Source: Anaeramoeba flamelloides
Lineage: Eukaryota; Metamonada; Anaeramoebidae
DNA length: 64,000 bases
Direction of reading: 5' to 3'
Assembly: GCA_027625915.1 (NCBI GenBank)
Contig: JANTQA010000023.1
Location: 15,872,001-15,936,000 of the forward strand
Shown here: positions 36,721-49,542 of the stretch, one piece after another
Layout of the letters: every line of letters begins with the position of its first letter
Numbering within the stretch: position 1 is the first letter of the stretch
Notes under the pieces: model-generated
Database searches by the model: none
Told to the model about the DNA's origin: nothing
The model's input: the letters and a program-made list of their open reading frames with translations, nothing else
Program-made: the position numbers and the translations under genes

Positions 36721-36952
36721 GCTTTTCCAGAATTCAAAAGGAAAGAGAAAAATCAAAATTTTTCCCCAATTCTAATAAAGTCTGGAAAAGCGCCGGGTGA
36801 TATTCTTGAGTTTTTCTGTTTTATTTAAAAAAAAATGGATGGTTGATTGGTTAAACAGGATATTAATAATAACCCACGGGCTATTTTCATAATTCAAAAG
36901 AATGGAGAAAAATCACATATTTTAACTCTATTCTTTTGAATGTTGGTAAAGT
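36721..36952. repeat. two family E hairpins in tandem
   Basis: Hairpins at 36721-36790 (CTTTTCCAGAATTC facing TCTGGAAAAG) and 36881-36952 (ATAATTCAAAAGAATGGAG facing CTATTCTTTTGAATGTT) lie directly downstream of the D tail. Confidence 0.65.
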
Positions 36953-38120
36953 TGGAGATGATTTTTAAGAATTTGAGAACCAAAAAAAAAAATTAAAAAA
37001 TTGTTTGGTTTTATTCACAAGAAGCATTATAACAATTCAAACCATTTTTTTCAGAAAAAAATTGATTTGAAATTTTGTGGATAAATTTATTAATTCACAA
37101 ATATCTTTTTAAAAAAATTACTTTTGAAAAAACCATCTTTTTTTTTTTAAAAATAAAAATCAAAATTGTAAATGGCTTCAAAACTTTAATATTTATAAAT
37201 ATTATTCCTAAATAATTGCAATTTTTTCTAGTATTTTGAATAAATAAATTTTATTGGTGAACTAATGGAAATATCTTAAAAGGGGAAGAAAAAACGTTAT
37301 ATTAATATAACTGGTAATAAAGACTTGATATTGTGTGGTAATAGTAAGAAACGCAAATGAAAAGGGTAAATTTTTACAGATAAGATGAGAAATAGAATGA
37401 ATTTAAATCTTAATTTTTGGTAAAAAATGAGAATTAAAATTGATCTCATAAAAAAAATAGTCTTTTTGGTGTTTCTTTTTTGATCATAATTTTTTGGAAT
37501 TTAGGGTCTACAAGGGTTGCAAGTTGAAAATATCATCAATAAAACATTATAATTTTTATCAGTTGTTCCTGTAGACAGCTGATCCATTAATTATTATTTT
37601 GATTCCATTCTGTTCAGTTGATTTTTACCTAACAAAAACTATTTTTTGGGGTAATTAGATAATAAATCTCTGAAAAAAACTAAAAAATAGTAAACATTCC
37701 TATTTTTAAAAAAAAAAAAGTCATGAATCGCCAATGTTATTGCTTAAGTGTTAAACATACTCATTTTTTCAATATATTTTATCATGAAAGAATTAAATTC
37801 CTTTTATGTTCCAAAATATGTAAAATAATAATGATGATGATGATGATGGTACATTTGTAAATGATTTTGATAGAAATATTTTGAGTTTTAGAATTATTCT
37901 AGTGGTTAATGTGTTAAATAGAATTGTTAGAAAATAATTAATTACATTGTATCTTTTTTTTTTTTTTGAAATAGATTGTTTCAAAAGAAACTTTATTAAA
38001 TTTGCCAAAAAATAAGATATAAAAAATTACTTGGGATAATATTTCAAATTAAAATTCTTTCTTTTTCTATTGTTGGGTTATACTCTTAAAATTTGAAAGG
38101 TTTTTCGTTTTTTAATTTTA
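36953..38120. other. intergenic, nothing recognised
   Basis: About 1.2 kb of A/T-rich DNA with a short (ATG)n run near 37830. No protein-like frame. Confidence 0.4.
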
Positions 38121-39890
38121 ATGTGGTTTTTATCTGTTAAACTTAACTGTCTCTTTTTTATTTATAATGAAAATAATTTTTTTGTTATTGTTCTTGAAAA
38201 TAAAAAGATCTTTTTATTTCTAAATTGGATACAAGATATTTCTCAAAAAAATATTAATTTTATCAAAAAAAGAAATATATTATTCATTCATAAATCAGGA
38301 GATGAGGGGGTCCCACTTAATTATAGACCCATTTCCATAAACAAAACACTCCCAAGATTTTTTTCTTAAATTATTATATGCTGGGATACAAGATTCTTGG
38401 GACATAGTATCAAAAAAAACAATTTGGATTTAAGAAAAAATTAGATACACGGATTGCTGTTTTGAATTTATTATATAAATATAAAAAAATTATAGAAAAA
38501 ACAAAGAAAAATGAAAATGTATATATAGTTACAATTGATATTCAAAAATGTTTTGACTCTATTCATCATTCATTGATTTATCACTCAATTAAAAAATTTA
38601 TCAAAAATGAAATTTTAAAAATGTTTCTACTTGCTTATTACTCAAAGGAAGGAATAGGTGTTTACCAAGGAGATCCATTATCTCCTCTATTATTTGGTTT
38701 TATTTCTCATTTTCTTTTTAGAAAAAATCAATTCACTAGCAATACACGTACAGATGTTTGCTGATGATTTGATATTAATAATGAAAGGATCAAAGATTGA
38801 AATAAATTATCAATTACAAAAAAATATATAAAATAATAAAAGATTTTGGAATGAATCCAAATGATGATAAAAAAAAAAAAACCTAATACCAAAAGAAATT
38901 TTATATCTTGGTATTTGGTTAGATAAAAAAACTCATCTAAAATTTAACTTTGATAAGGTCAATAATAATTTTGAAAAAATCCTACATATTTTTAAAGAAA
39001 GGAATTTTTCTAATGGGTTAAAAATTCAATTCTTTAAAGCCGTTTTACATAGTCAACTATTATATGGGTTGGAGATATTTGACTTTACAGAATCCGATTT
39101 CAAAAAAATTGATATTTGGATTAATAAGAAAATCACAGAATCGCTTTTTAATAAACCCACATTCCCCAAGACTTATCTATAAAACTGAAGCAAAAATTGA
39201 TTTGGCAAGAATCACAATTTACAAAAAGAAAATTCAAATTAATTCAAAAATTAAAAATTTTGGGATTTGATAAATTAATAAATCTTCTCCCCTTCAGAGA
39301 AAAAGAAACAGAAAACATTAATTGGAAAGCTCGAAATTTAAAAGAATTAGAATCTGAACTCGAAGTTTACAGAATTAATCAATTAAAAAAATAGTCCAAG
39401 TTGGAAAGTACAAAATTATTTGAAAATAATTTTGATACAGGGTAATATTAACAAACAGCAAAAATATTTAAAATGGAAGGGTTCAACTTCTATTCTAAAG
39501 TTAAGAAATTATACAAATTATCTTAATAGATATTCTTATTTTATGAACAAAAATAAATCACAATTTTGTCAATTGTGTAAAATAAATAAAGATTTGGATA
39601 TCATTGAAGATTTGGATCATTTTCTCTGGAACTGCCCAGCCTATGAAAATAATCGGAAAATCTGGATTTCTGAATTAGAAAAAAATAATTTTTCACTTAT
39701 TTTAAATAATAATAATATTTATAATATTATTAATAAACAAGATTCAATATCTTTATTAGCTTTAGTAGATAATAAGAGTATGTTTGAATCTATTATACGA
39801 TTTCTAAATTCAAGTTTAGGAATTCGGGCAAACAAGAGGAATTCTAAACTCCTCCCTTAAATTACAATAAAAAAAAAATAAAAAGATCTT
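38121..39890 (+). mobile_element. decayed non-LTR retrotransposon (LINE)
   Basis: Reverse transcriptase blocks in order: HKSGDEGVPLNYRPISI (about 38290-38340), VTIDIQKCFDSIHHSLI (38530-38580, motif A), GVYQGDPLSPLLF (38658-38696, motif B), QMFADDLIL (38751-38777, motif C). A C-terminal zinc finger follows: CQLC...DHFLWNCPAY (39568-39640, CCHC). The final frame stops at 39860, followed by A-rich tail. The parts lie in at least four frames, with changes near 38370, 38720-38750, 39060-39200 and 39390. The endonuclease and everything upstream are absent, so it is 5' truncated. It is inactive. The closing SIIRFLNSSLGIRANKR loosely resembles the CREFFIKALMVRKLK end of family D, so D may be a relative. 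Confidence 0.85.
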
Positions 39891-40299
39891 TTTATCTGAA
39901 ATATAGATAATTATTCATATTAAAGAATTTAAACAAAAAGAAATATTTAGGAGTTGAATTTTAATACTATATATTACTGAAAAAATTAGAATATTTTTCA
40001 TTTTAGAGTATTTTCGGTTTTTCCTTGATTTAGCTTGAAAGTAATCAAATTGGTAAAAATAACAATCGTGTATGTTATTGTTTGTTTAAAGTGTCGAACA
40101 AAATTCCCTAATTCTATATTAATCTGAATTTTCTTCTACTATTTAGTTTCAATATTATCAATTAAATAATTTTTTTAACTAAAATTAATATTGGTATCTT
40201 GGTATGGTTAGAAAAAAAAAATAGATACCAAGCAATTATTTAGTATTTTACTCAATTTACCAGTTTTAAATAATCTAAAATAATATTATTTCATTTATT
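39891..40299. other. intergenic, nothing recognised
   Basis: A/T-rich DNA between the LINE tail and the family F MITE. Confidence 0.4.
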
Positions 40300-40499
40300 T
40301 ACGGTCAGTTCCACTTTTAAGGTACAAACTTTCAACGAAATTTAAGGCACAAAAAACTCTCAAATTAAGGCACAAAATTTGTAATTTTTTTTTTTAACAA
40401 TTTATTTTACTAATTCTGAATTTTGTACCTTAATTTGAGATTTTTATTGTGCTTTAAATTTTGTTAAAAGTTTGTACCTTAAAATTGGCGCTGACTGTA
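40300..40499. mobile_element. palindromic MITE, family F copy 2
   Basis: A 200-bp foldback starting TACGGTCAGTTCCACTTTTA and ending ATTGGCGCTGACTGTA. Same length and sequence plan as 16650-16848, including the repeated GGCACAAAA and CTCAAATTAAGG units. Non-coding. Confidence 0.8.
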
Positions 40500-41599
40500 A
40501 TAAAAATATGAAATATTTAAATTTCTTCTTATTACTTATTCGATTATTATTTTTTTTTTTGATTTGTCTTTGATTGATGTGTTTAATAAATGACACAAGT
40601 TAAAGTTTTACCAATAATATGAAAAAATGTGGTTTGGTTAGTTTTTTGTAAACGTGATAAAGTCCAAATAAATTTAAACGATACTTATTTTGTTAGGGAA
40701 AATTGCTATGTATCTATAAAATTTTCTCATATATAAATAAATTATATATTTTTTGATAATTTCAATTTTTAAGATAAAATTTTGTATTTTGTAGATTATT
40801 ATTTCATAATATTTTGTTTGGTGGGTTTTAAAAATCATCAATAATTGTTATTATCCCATAAATTAGGCTGTGTATTTTGAGTATTGTTAAATAAATTTAA
40901 ATAATAAGATTTCGTTGTTTAAAAATTTTAATTTTTGTTTTTTAAAAATTTTTAATTGTGGTTATTTTTTATATAAGCCTAAAAAAAGGATGAAAACTTT
41001 TAATAGAGAAAGATTTGAAATCCATTTTTAAGAAATTTAAATTATATTTATTTATGGTAAAAAACGGTTATTAAATTTTATTAAAAATAATTATTGGTAT
41101 CAAGTATGAAATAACTGTTGATGGTATTAGATCAAAATTTGATGTTCACTTTTTTATGAATAGGTTTGAAAATCTAAGTTAATAATGTTTTCTTGTTTGA
41201 GAATATTTTGAAATTCTTTTCATATTTTTTTTCTCTTTGTTTTTTTTTAAGTCAACTTTTTAGTTGGGTTCATAATTATTTAACAACAATTTAGATTATT
41301 TTTATGCTAATTTTCAAAAAAAAAAATAAAAATAAAAAAAAAAAAAAATTATAAAAAGTCTGTAATAGTTGGTAACAATAACTTCCTATTAAAGTTTATT
41401 CGTTAAAGTCAACATTATATCAGAGATATTTTTTATTTTTTTATGATTTTAAAATTAGTTTTTTTTTTTTTCTAAGATTCTTCTAATGAGAAAAGAAAAC
41501 ATGTAAGAAAGAAAAGTAATAAGTAAAATTAAAATCTAAAATGAATTAAAAAAATTAAATTAATAAAGATAAATTTCAAATGAGATTAGGAAGGATTAA
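40500..41599. other. 3' flank of coronin, nothing recognised
   Basis: A/T-rich, with A-runs near 41320-41350; no gene or clear repeat. Confidence 0.4.
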
Positions 41600-42417
41600 T
41601 TAGTTTTTGGTTTTAAGAAGAGCTTCCAAGTCTTTAATTTTCTTTTCTTGTTGTTCGATAATTTTTTTGGCTTGTTTGAGTCTAGTTCTGAGAACTTCTG
41701 GGTTGTTTGATTCAATAACAATGTCTTCTTGTTTTTTCTTTTCTGGGACAAATTTCTTTTTTGGTTCTGGTGCAACGAATCCACCTTCAAGAGAGATTTT
41801 TATGGGTTCTGTGTTTTCACCTTCGAGCCATTGGTCAACATCAATGGATGGTTCCATTCCTCTTGTTTCAGGGAACAAGTCTTCTTGGAAAAAGTCTGCT
41901 TTTCTTGGTGCAACAAAGCTGACGGATTGGATGGATGTAGCTAACATTCTATACATTCTGACAACTTCACATTTGGACACGTTGTTACCAACCTTTGGAA
42001 GGATACATGCTCCTTTACATGCGTCTTTGGAAGCAAAGTCATTCAATGGTGCAAAATATGGGCTATCATTAATGATTTCATAGTATCTAATGTTTCCGTC
42101 ACCTTTACCAGCAAGGAAAAGAAGATTTGTGTCATCATCATAAAATGGCATAAGGACACCTGAGGAGGTATCGATATTTTTTTTGATAAGTGGTTTTTCT
42201 AAGTTGTCAGCGTCCCAGAACCATAATTGTCGATCAGCACTTCTACTGAAACCAACTGTGACAAATCTGTTTCTTGATCCTAACCAACAGATTCTTGATC
42301 CTTTAATTCCAGTATGACTAGCAACTTCCTATTTTATGTTTAAATTCGAGTGAGAAGAAGAATGGAAAAAAAAAAAAAAAAGGGAGAGAGATGAGAAAGG
42401 ATATTTTTAAAAATAAA

Positions 42418-42452
<35 letters not shown>

Positions 42453-42504
42453 AGAAAAATAAAAGTAAAAAAAATATTTTTTAAAAAAAAAAAATAAAAA
42501 ATAA

Positions 42505-42540
<36 letters not shown>

Positions 42541-43183
42541 CGAATGTAAAACTTACTTGGACTGCAGTATTTTGAGCACGAGGATCAAACATACGGAGTT
42601 TTTTGTCTTTAGCGGAACAAACGATTCTTGATCCGTCAAAGCTCCAATCAAAGCTTTGTGGCATTCCACCGATACCTTCAAGTTTGATTTTTTCTTCACC
42701 TTTTTCAATGTCCCAAAGTCTAATTGTTTGGTCTGTTGATGAAGAGGCAAGTAAGTTGTTAGCAACTGGATTGAATTTGATTTGTCCTACTTTTCTGTTG
42801 TGACCAAGGAGTACTTGGGCTGCTTCGTTAATGTCTTCGGTAAGTCCTCCTTCTGGGATTTGCCAGATCTTGACAGAGCAATCTTCAGAGGCGGAAGCAA
42901 TTAATTGTGTGTTGAATGGATTAAAGGCGATGTCGAGAACCTTTCCAGAATGACCAGTGAATCTTGGGTAGTTGCTTGGGAGTTTGCCGGTTGTTTCGTG
43001 TGGAATGACGGCAAATGATCCACCACCTGCTGTTCCCCAACAGATACCAACATATTTGTTATTTGCAGCAATCCAGTTACTGTCCCATGCAGATTTGGAG
43101 ATCTTGACATTTTGGTATGAGTTTTCTGGTTTGGATGCAGTTCCAAATACGTGACGGAATTTAAGTCCTTGTCTGTAAGTCAT
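41600..43183 (-). CDS. coronin, actin-binding WD-repeat protein, two exons
   Basis: Exons on the minus strand: 42557-43183 and 41600-42328, joined in phase 0 by a 228-nt GT-AG intron, giving 451 residues (Dictyostelium coronin is about 445). Order seen: N-terminal coronin signature KFRHVFG (8-14), WD repeats (VKIWQIPEGG, TIRLWDIEKG, LRMFDPRAQ; then LWFWDADNLEKP in exon 2), the conserved post-propeller stretch KADFFQEDLFPETRG, and a C-terminal coiled coil from about residue 418 (RLKQAKKIIEQQEKKIKDLE). It binds F-actin and, with Arp2/3 and cofilin, regulates actin turnover in crawling and phagocytosis. Start chosen at MTYRQGLKFRHVFG; an in-frame ATG 11 codons earlier gives an unusual leader. 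The intron is almost pure A/T homopolymer. Confidence 0.95.
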
Positions 43184-46100
43184 ATTCTTTTGGTGGTAGA
43201 AATTTATTTTTGTCAAGAAATTTTTTTTTTAGGTAAACAAAAAAAAAAAATAAAATTACAGAAAGAAGTTAGTAAGAAAAGAAAAAACACATGTTCTGTG
43301 TTTGGAAAAAAAAAAAAGAACTAAAAAAAAAAGGAAAATTTGTTCCAAAATTCCCTTTTTGCAAAAAAAAAAAAATAAAAAGAAAAAAAAGAAAAAAAAG
43401 CAAAAATACACGAAAGTTCGAAGAAAAAAAAAAAATAAAAAAAAAATCGTTAAGGAAAAAAATTTTACAAGTTTTATTAAAAAAGGATAAAATAAAAAAA
43501 TGAATTTCTGAGTCGTTTTATTTCTGCAAAAAACTATTTCTCCTTTATTAATGATATTAAATTTTTAACCGATTTTTCAAGACTTTTTTAAAATCCGATA
43601 AAAAAAATTTATTCTCTTCTTCTTTTAAATTTTTTCACAACAGAAGTGACTCAAACATTAAAAAATTGGTTTGTATTAAATTTGAGATATTTTGCATTTT
43701 TTAGTTTTTGATTGTAAAATTAATTTTTCTGCAATCTTTCATCACTTTTTTTGTATTGGTTCACCATTTCTCTTTCAAGATTAAGTTCCTACTTCATTTC
43801 AAATTTATTTCTTTTATCGAAAATTTAACTTAAATTTAATTTTACACAATTTTGTTCTTTTTGGTAATCTTCTTTCTTAATTAAAGAAGACAAAGTCTTA
43901 AATTGAACTCAATAAAAGTATTTGTTGGTGTAGTACTGGGAAAAATTGTCTTATTCTAAATCTTGTCAGCAGTTTGTGATGATTATGAAGGTAAAAATTT
44001 TCACTGATTTTCTTTAAAACTATTCGGGATAAAACGTACTTATTATCTTCATTCGTTGTAAACAAAAATGAACCGAATTTTCTTTCAACTTTTCTTTAAC
44101 AGTTAAAATCTCAAAGCTAATATTTTAAATCATTTAATCCCATAAACCAGTTATCTTATGAACTTCCCTTTATAAATTGTTGTCTTAAGTGATCTATTTT
44201 TAGGCTGAATTGATTTTTTTAAAGTTCTTTAAAAATTTTGTTATTTTTAAACCAAACAATGAATAAGCTTAGAAAATGATAAAAGTTATTTGAAATTTGA
44301 TGGTATAATGAATTAATTGATAAAGTAAGATTTTTGGAAATTTTTTCAATTTTTTATCAGAAAACGATCAAACCAACGTGTGTACAAACGACTTTAATTA
44401 GTGTTTCACAATATAAGCGGTATTTTTTTTCTTCTTCTTCCAATTGAAAATCATGTTGACCACTCAATACTATACCTGAGTTTAAACCCATTTTGATTTT
44501 CAACTCATTGATATTTTGAGTAAAATTTAAATTAGGAATGAAATTTGTTCAAAATTTTCCATAATATTCTCAATTTTCATTAAAATTTACTTTTTTTTTT
44601 TTCTGATTTTCGATAAAAATTAACTCTATTTTTTGAGATAAATTTTCCATTTTTTTTTTTGAATTATTTTTTTAATAATATCACTTTAAGTTATCAAATC
44701 CTTCTTTTATTGTATTATATTATAAGTTTATTTGATCTGTTAATATATAGATCTTCTATAACAAAAAAACACGCTTTTTATTTTGAAACACCACTACTAG
44801 GAAAATTTAAACACCAAAAATTAAAGTTAGCCAAAATTCTACCTTGGATTTCTGTAATATTTCTTATATAAATTATTTTTTCAAAGTTATCATAATTTTA
44901 TGTAAAAAAAAAAAGGATAGCTTTTAAACTCATGAAAATCTGAATACCCCCCTTTTCAAAAATACCGACTTTTGAAAAAAACACCTATTTTTGGGGTATT
45001 TTTTTAATGAAAAAAGTTGAAATGAATTAATTTTTGATTGAACATCAAGATTGAAAAAAGAATAAATGTTAAAGCAATTTGCAGAAAACAATCCGGAATT
45101 TATATAAAAACTCGTACATGGAAAAAAAAAAAAAATGATAAAAAATATTCCAAAAACAGATAAAAAATCAGATTTTCAATTTAATTTAGCAATATCTTTT
45201 GATTGAAATATTTCGTGCTATTTTAAAATTGAAAAATAAGTTTCTTTTTAGACTATTGAAAAAATACTTGAAAATTATCTCTCTACTAAGTCAATTAAAA
45301 AATGAAAAAATTTTACAATTAAAAATGAAAAAAATATTACTGAAAAATTTCATTTTTTTTCAATTCCTATTAATATCTATTAAAGTTTTAATCCCTTTTC
45401 AAAATTGTTATGTATAATAATGTTTATTATATGAGTATATTTCAAAAATACAAAATTTAGAGATTTTTTTTTTGAAACAAATTTTCCTTGTCTTGACTGG
45501 TAACAATTTTTCATTTAAGATTTATTTTGACAATAGCACTGGATGAAAAAATGAAATGATTTTTCATTTAATCATTTAAAAAATATTGAGTAACAAAAAT
45601 CAAATTACACAGATACATGTCAAATAACCCAAGCATTTGATTCAGCATTTTTTTAGAATTATTTGGAGACTTTTTGGTTATTTTTGAAATTAAAACATTA
45701 ATTATAAAAAATAATATCATTATTAATTTTTAAACAAATTAATAAATCATATAAAGTTTTCATCAAAAAAATAAAGACCGGAATAATTTTAAATGGTATC
45801 TAAACTTCCGAAAACGATATAATTGTACATTTTAAAGTTGAACTTCTTGAATTTCCTTCATATACTTGTCATTTTTTTTTTTTTTTGATATTAAATTGGA
45901 CGAAAAAACAATGATTTTTTTAATGACGGTGATCTAAACAAATTCAACATACAAAACAACAACCACCTACCCATTCAACACAAAAAACACAAAAAAAAAC
46001 TTTGAATGGAGTTTTTTATTTTTTGATATTATTTTGATATACTCTCTTTTTTTTTCATTTTTTATTATTTTTTTTCCCTCTTCTCCCCTTTTCCTTTTTT

Positions 46101-47029
46101 TTTTTATCTATTTATTTTATTTTAAACTCATTGATTAACACTTCACTCTTATAAAAAAAACCAAACTTATATTTTAAGTTAAAACAATCAAATATTTTGT
46201 TTAAAAATAAATCATTAAAGATACTAATTTTACAAATTTGAAGAAAAATATTATAATAAAAATATCATATCTCGAATATTCAAATTAATATAATTATAGA
46301 TATTATGAAAATATAAAATGTTGGCAAAAACACATGGCTTCTTACACTTTAACATTTAAATTGAAACATATCATACGATCAACACGCATAATATAATTTT
46401 CTAGTAATTCATATCGAAAATCAGTCTCAGAAAAATTTCAAATACACAATAATATTATATATAACAAAAAAAAGAAAAATTTTTTAATATAAATCCTGTT
46501 TTATATGAATAATTTTAATTACCAAATGATAATTAATAACATTTAAAACCAAATTTAGAAATTATAGACCCCCCCCACACACAAGAAAATAGGAACAAGT
46601 TTAATAAAAAAAAAAAAAAAATATTTTTGAAAATTTCATATTATAATTTAAAATAAATCATTAAATTGAAAAAAAAAACATTGAAAATTACAATTCCTAA
46701 ATTTAAAAATAGCTAATTCGAAGATTTATTCAATGAAAAAAAAACTTAATGATTGGCTATCTATAAAAAATATAAGTATTTTTTGATTATTTTTTCATTT
46801 TCATTAAATCCAAATTTTTGTTTTTACTTGAAGAGAATCAATAATTTCTCTAATTATAGCCTAGATTCCAGGAGGGTCTTCATACCCCACTAATTACCAA
46901 AAATAATTAGTAGAAGGCCACTCCGAATATAATAGTAGAACATCACTGTTGGGGATATTTTTTTTTTTTGAAAAATATACCCTCCACCCCTACAGTTTCA
47001 ACCATTTATAAAATATTTGTTAAAAAAAA
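43184..47029. other. long intergenic region, nothing recognised
   Basis: About 3.8 kb upstream of coronin. The first 300 bp are A-runs that give false poly-Lys frames (43291-43503). Frames at 44659-44871 and 45199-45417 are Ile/Leu/Lys-rich and unconvincing. A run of eight C lies near 46570. Confidence 0.4.
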
Positions 47030-47390
47030 TATATAAATTTAGGTGCTTAGTGCCCCACTCTCCGGGGGCAGTGTCTATTTTTTTTTTTTTTTTTATTCAA
47101 AAAAATAAAACAAAAACAAAGATTTTACCCAATTCTTTCAAATTAAAAAAAAAACATAATGACAGTGGTTTACCAATTATTAATCACGGATTATGTAATT
47201 ATTAACTGTAATCGATAATATTTCTATCATATTTTTACTCCTGCTATTTCAGGATGTGAATAACATCTAATTAGGCCATGTAAATGATATTTTTTGACTT
47301 TAATATATTAATTATTTTTCTTATTTTCTTTCTTATTAATTAAATTTTCTTTGATTACTCCTTTCTTATAATAAATAAATAAATAACAAT
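47030..47390 (+). mobile_element. LINE-like 3' tail, family D copy 4
   Basis: Shares GTGCCCCACTCTCCGG, TACCAATTATTAATCACGGA and a terminal (AATA)n with copies 1 and 2. Roughly 110 bp including part of a family E hairpin (GATTTTACCCAATTCTTT, 47121 on) interrupts the tail at the position where copy 3 is also interrupted. Confidence 0.6.
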
Positions 47391-49542
47391 ATCCTTTCAG
47401 GTCGTATTATATAATTTTTAATTAAACATGATGATTGTTTTATGATCTTGAATTTTTAAAAAATAATATATTATTATTATATAATTAAAACCAGTTTTTA
47501 ACATCAAAAATAAGGCTTCGAAGCCAAATCTTATTACAAATAAAATGTATTTCTAAAATTGATATTCTATATCAAAAAAATTTTTTAAAAATTTTATTAT
47601 TGGTTTTTATAATAAAAAAATCTAAAGATTTCTCATGAAATTAATAATGAACATTGTTACACTGTAAAAAGAAATAATTAATTTTGAGCTTATCAATAAA
47701 TTATTTTACTTTAAGCAACTTAGGGGGGGGGGCACCAATAAAGGAACTACACTACCATCTTGAAAAAATTAAAAAAAAAAAAAAAGTGTTATATGCCTCT
47801 TTATTATTATTTTTGATTTTAAAAGGCGGTTGATAGTATAAAAAAAATAAATAAGATGACACAAAATATGAATGAGAAATGATTTTCTTTGTTTCCCTGA
47901 TCTGTAAAAAAATGCCATTTCATTTTTCTACTAGAGTCAGTCATAAGAGTCTTTAGTGCCATAAAATGAATGCACCAAATGAAACTAGATCTATTTTTTT
48001 TTTTTTAGCGTCTTAATCAACTATTATATCTAATTCTGTATTACTATAGTATACTTCATACCAAATCAAAATTGAAGGATTACTTCTTGATTTTTTTCAT
48101 CAACATTGAAAATTATGAATAGAATTGTTTTACTCAATGTCATATTTTTATTTAATTAATAAACCTCTTTATTGATCCTTTTTTAGAATTACAAATTATT
48201 TTTTAAAATTAATTTTCTTTTTTGAGAAAAAAATTTTTAATAGTATTTGAATTTTAAATTGAAAAAATTTTAATTTGATTTTTAATTTTCCTTTTTCAAA
48301 TTGAGCTTTAAATTACAACCCAGTTCTTTGAAAACTTTATTTGTAGTAGCAAAATTAGGAAAAGGAAGTGAAAAAATTTCCCCACACTAATTCAAATACG
48401 GTAGTGAAATAATTACCAAACATGAACATAATACTGGAAAATAAATTTAATTATGGATTTTGGGGAAAAAAATATCTACTTTACTGATTTTTTATGGTCA
48501 GTATCTTTGATCGTTTAATGTGGCTCTTTGATAAAAATGAAACACAACTTACATTTTGAAATACTGGTTAACAAGTTAATACAGGTTAATTTAGCAATTG
48601 GGTTATCTTTTTCTTCTTGTTGTTCGAAGAAAACAATATCAATAAGGATTCAAAGTGGTGAAAAAATACTTGACTAGAAGAAATACAAAACACTAATAAT
48701 TTATTCTGATTTAGAATCTTAGTGAGATAAAAAGTAAAATTTTACTCTTTTAAAAAAAAAGTCTGGGAAATTGTATTTTATCAAAAAACATGATAATTGA
48801 ACTTTTTGTGAAAAAAATTAAAAATCCAATACTTAAAAAAGTTTTATGTTCATTGAAATTTGATTTGAATAAAATATTTCATCATTATCTATTTTCTACT
48901 GAAACCAAAGTTTCATTTCTGAATATTTTTCACCTACTGTTAATTGTAAAATAAATCGGACAAAATTTTCATTCATCGTTCCAAAAAAAATCTTTGAAAT
49001 AATCTTTGAAAATCGAATTATTTTTCAACCATATAACGTGTTTAACGTGGTTAGAGGATCGGGACTATCAAAATTCTGTATTCAAAGGATTTTTGAAATC
49101 ATAATTTAATTTTGGAAAGATAAATGAAAATTTTGTTAGATTTATTTTTCAATTAATAGTAATATATAAGACAAATATAGAGCAGAAAACGAATAAATAG
49201 AGATCACAAAGGTTTTAAATTTTTAATTGACAACCATCTTTCAAAAAGAAAACAAAGTAATTGGAGTAAAATTTATTTGAAATTAGTAATCGAATACAGA
49301 TAGAAGAAATTGTTTTAATCAATGTGATATTTTATTTATATGTCTGTTTGACAAAATGAGCACCAATTCAAATCCTTAAAAAAATAGTGGGTTATTTCAA
49401 AGAGTACATTACGATAAAAGGAGATGTACATTTTATTTTTTCATAATTGTTTTTTTTTGTTTTTTTTTGTAAAAAAAAAAAATAAATTTTTAAAAAACGT
49501 TGTGTTGGATAAACTCCTTTTGTTTTTCTTTTTTAAAGTAAA
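47391..49542. other. intergenic, 5' flank of the HIRIP3-like gene
   Basis: About 2.2 kb with no recognised gene. A run of ten G at about 47723 is rare in this composition. The last 100 bp before 49543 are T- and A-runs. Confidence 0.4.

Noticed and set aside
41607-42083. 158-codon plus-strand frame opposite coronin exon 2
   Set aside because: It is the antisense of a confidently identified coding exon and has no protein family character.
43291-43503. Poly-Lys open frame upstream of coronin
   Set aside because: Produced by A-runs in the 5' flank; two overlapping frames give equally Lys-rich products and no family motif.
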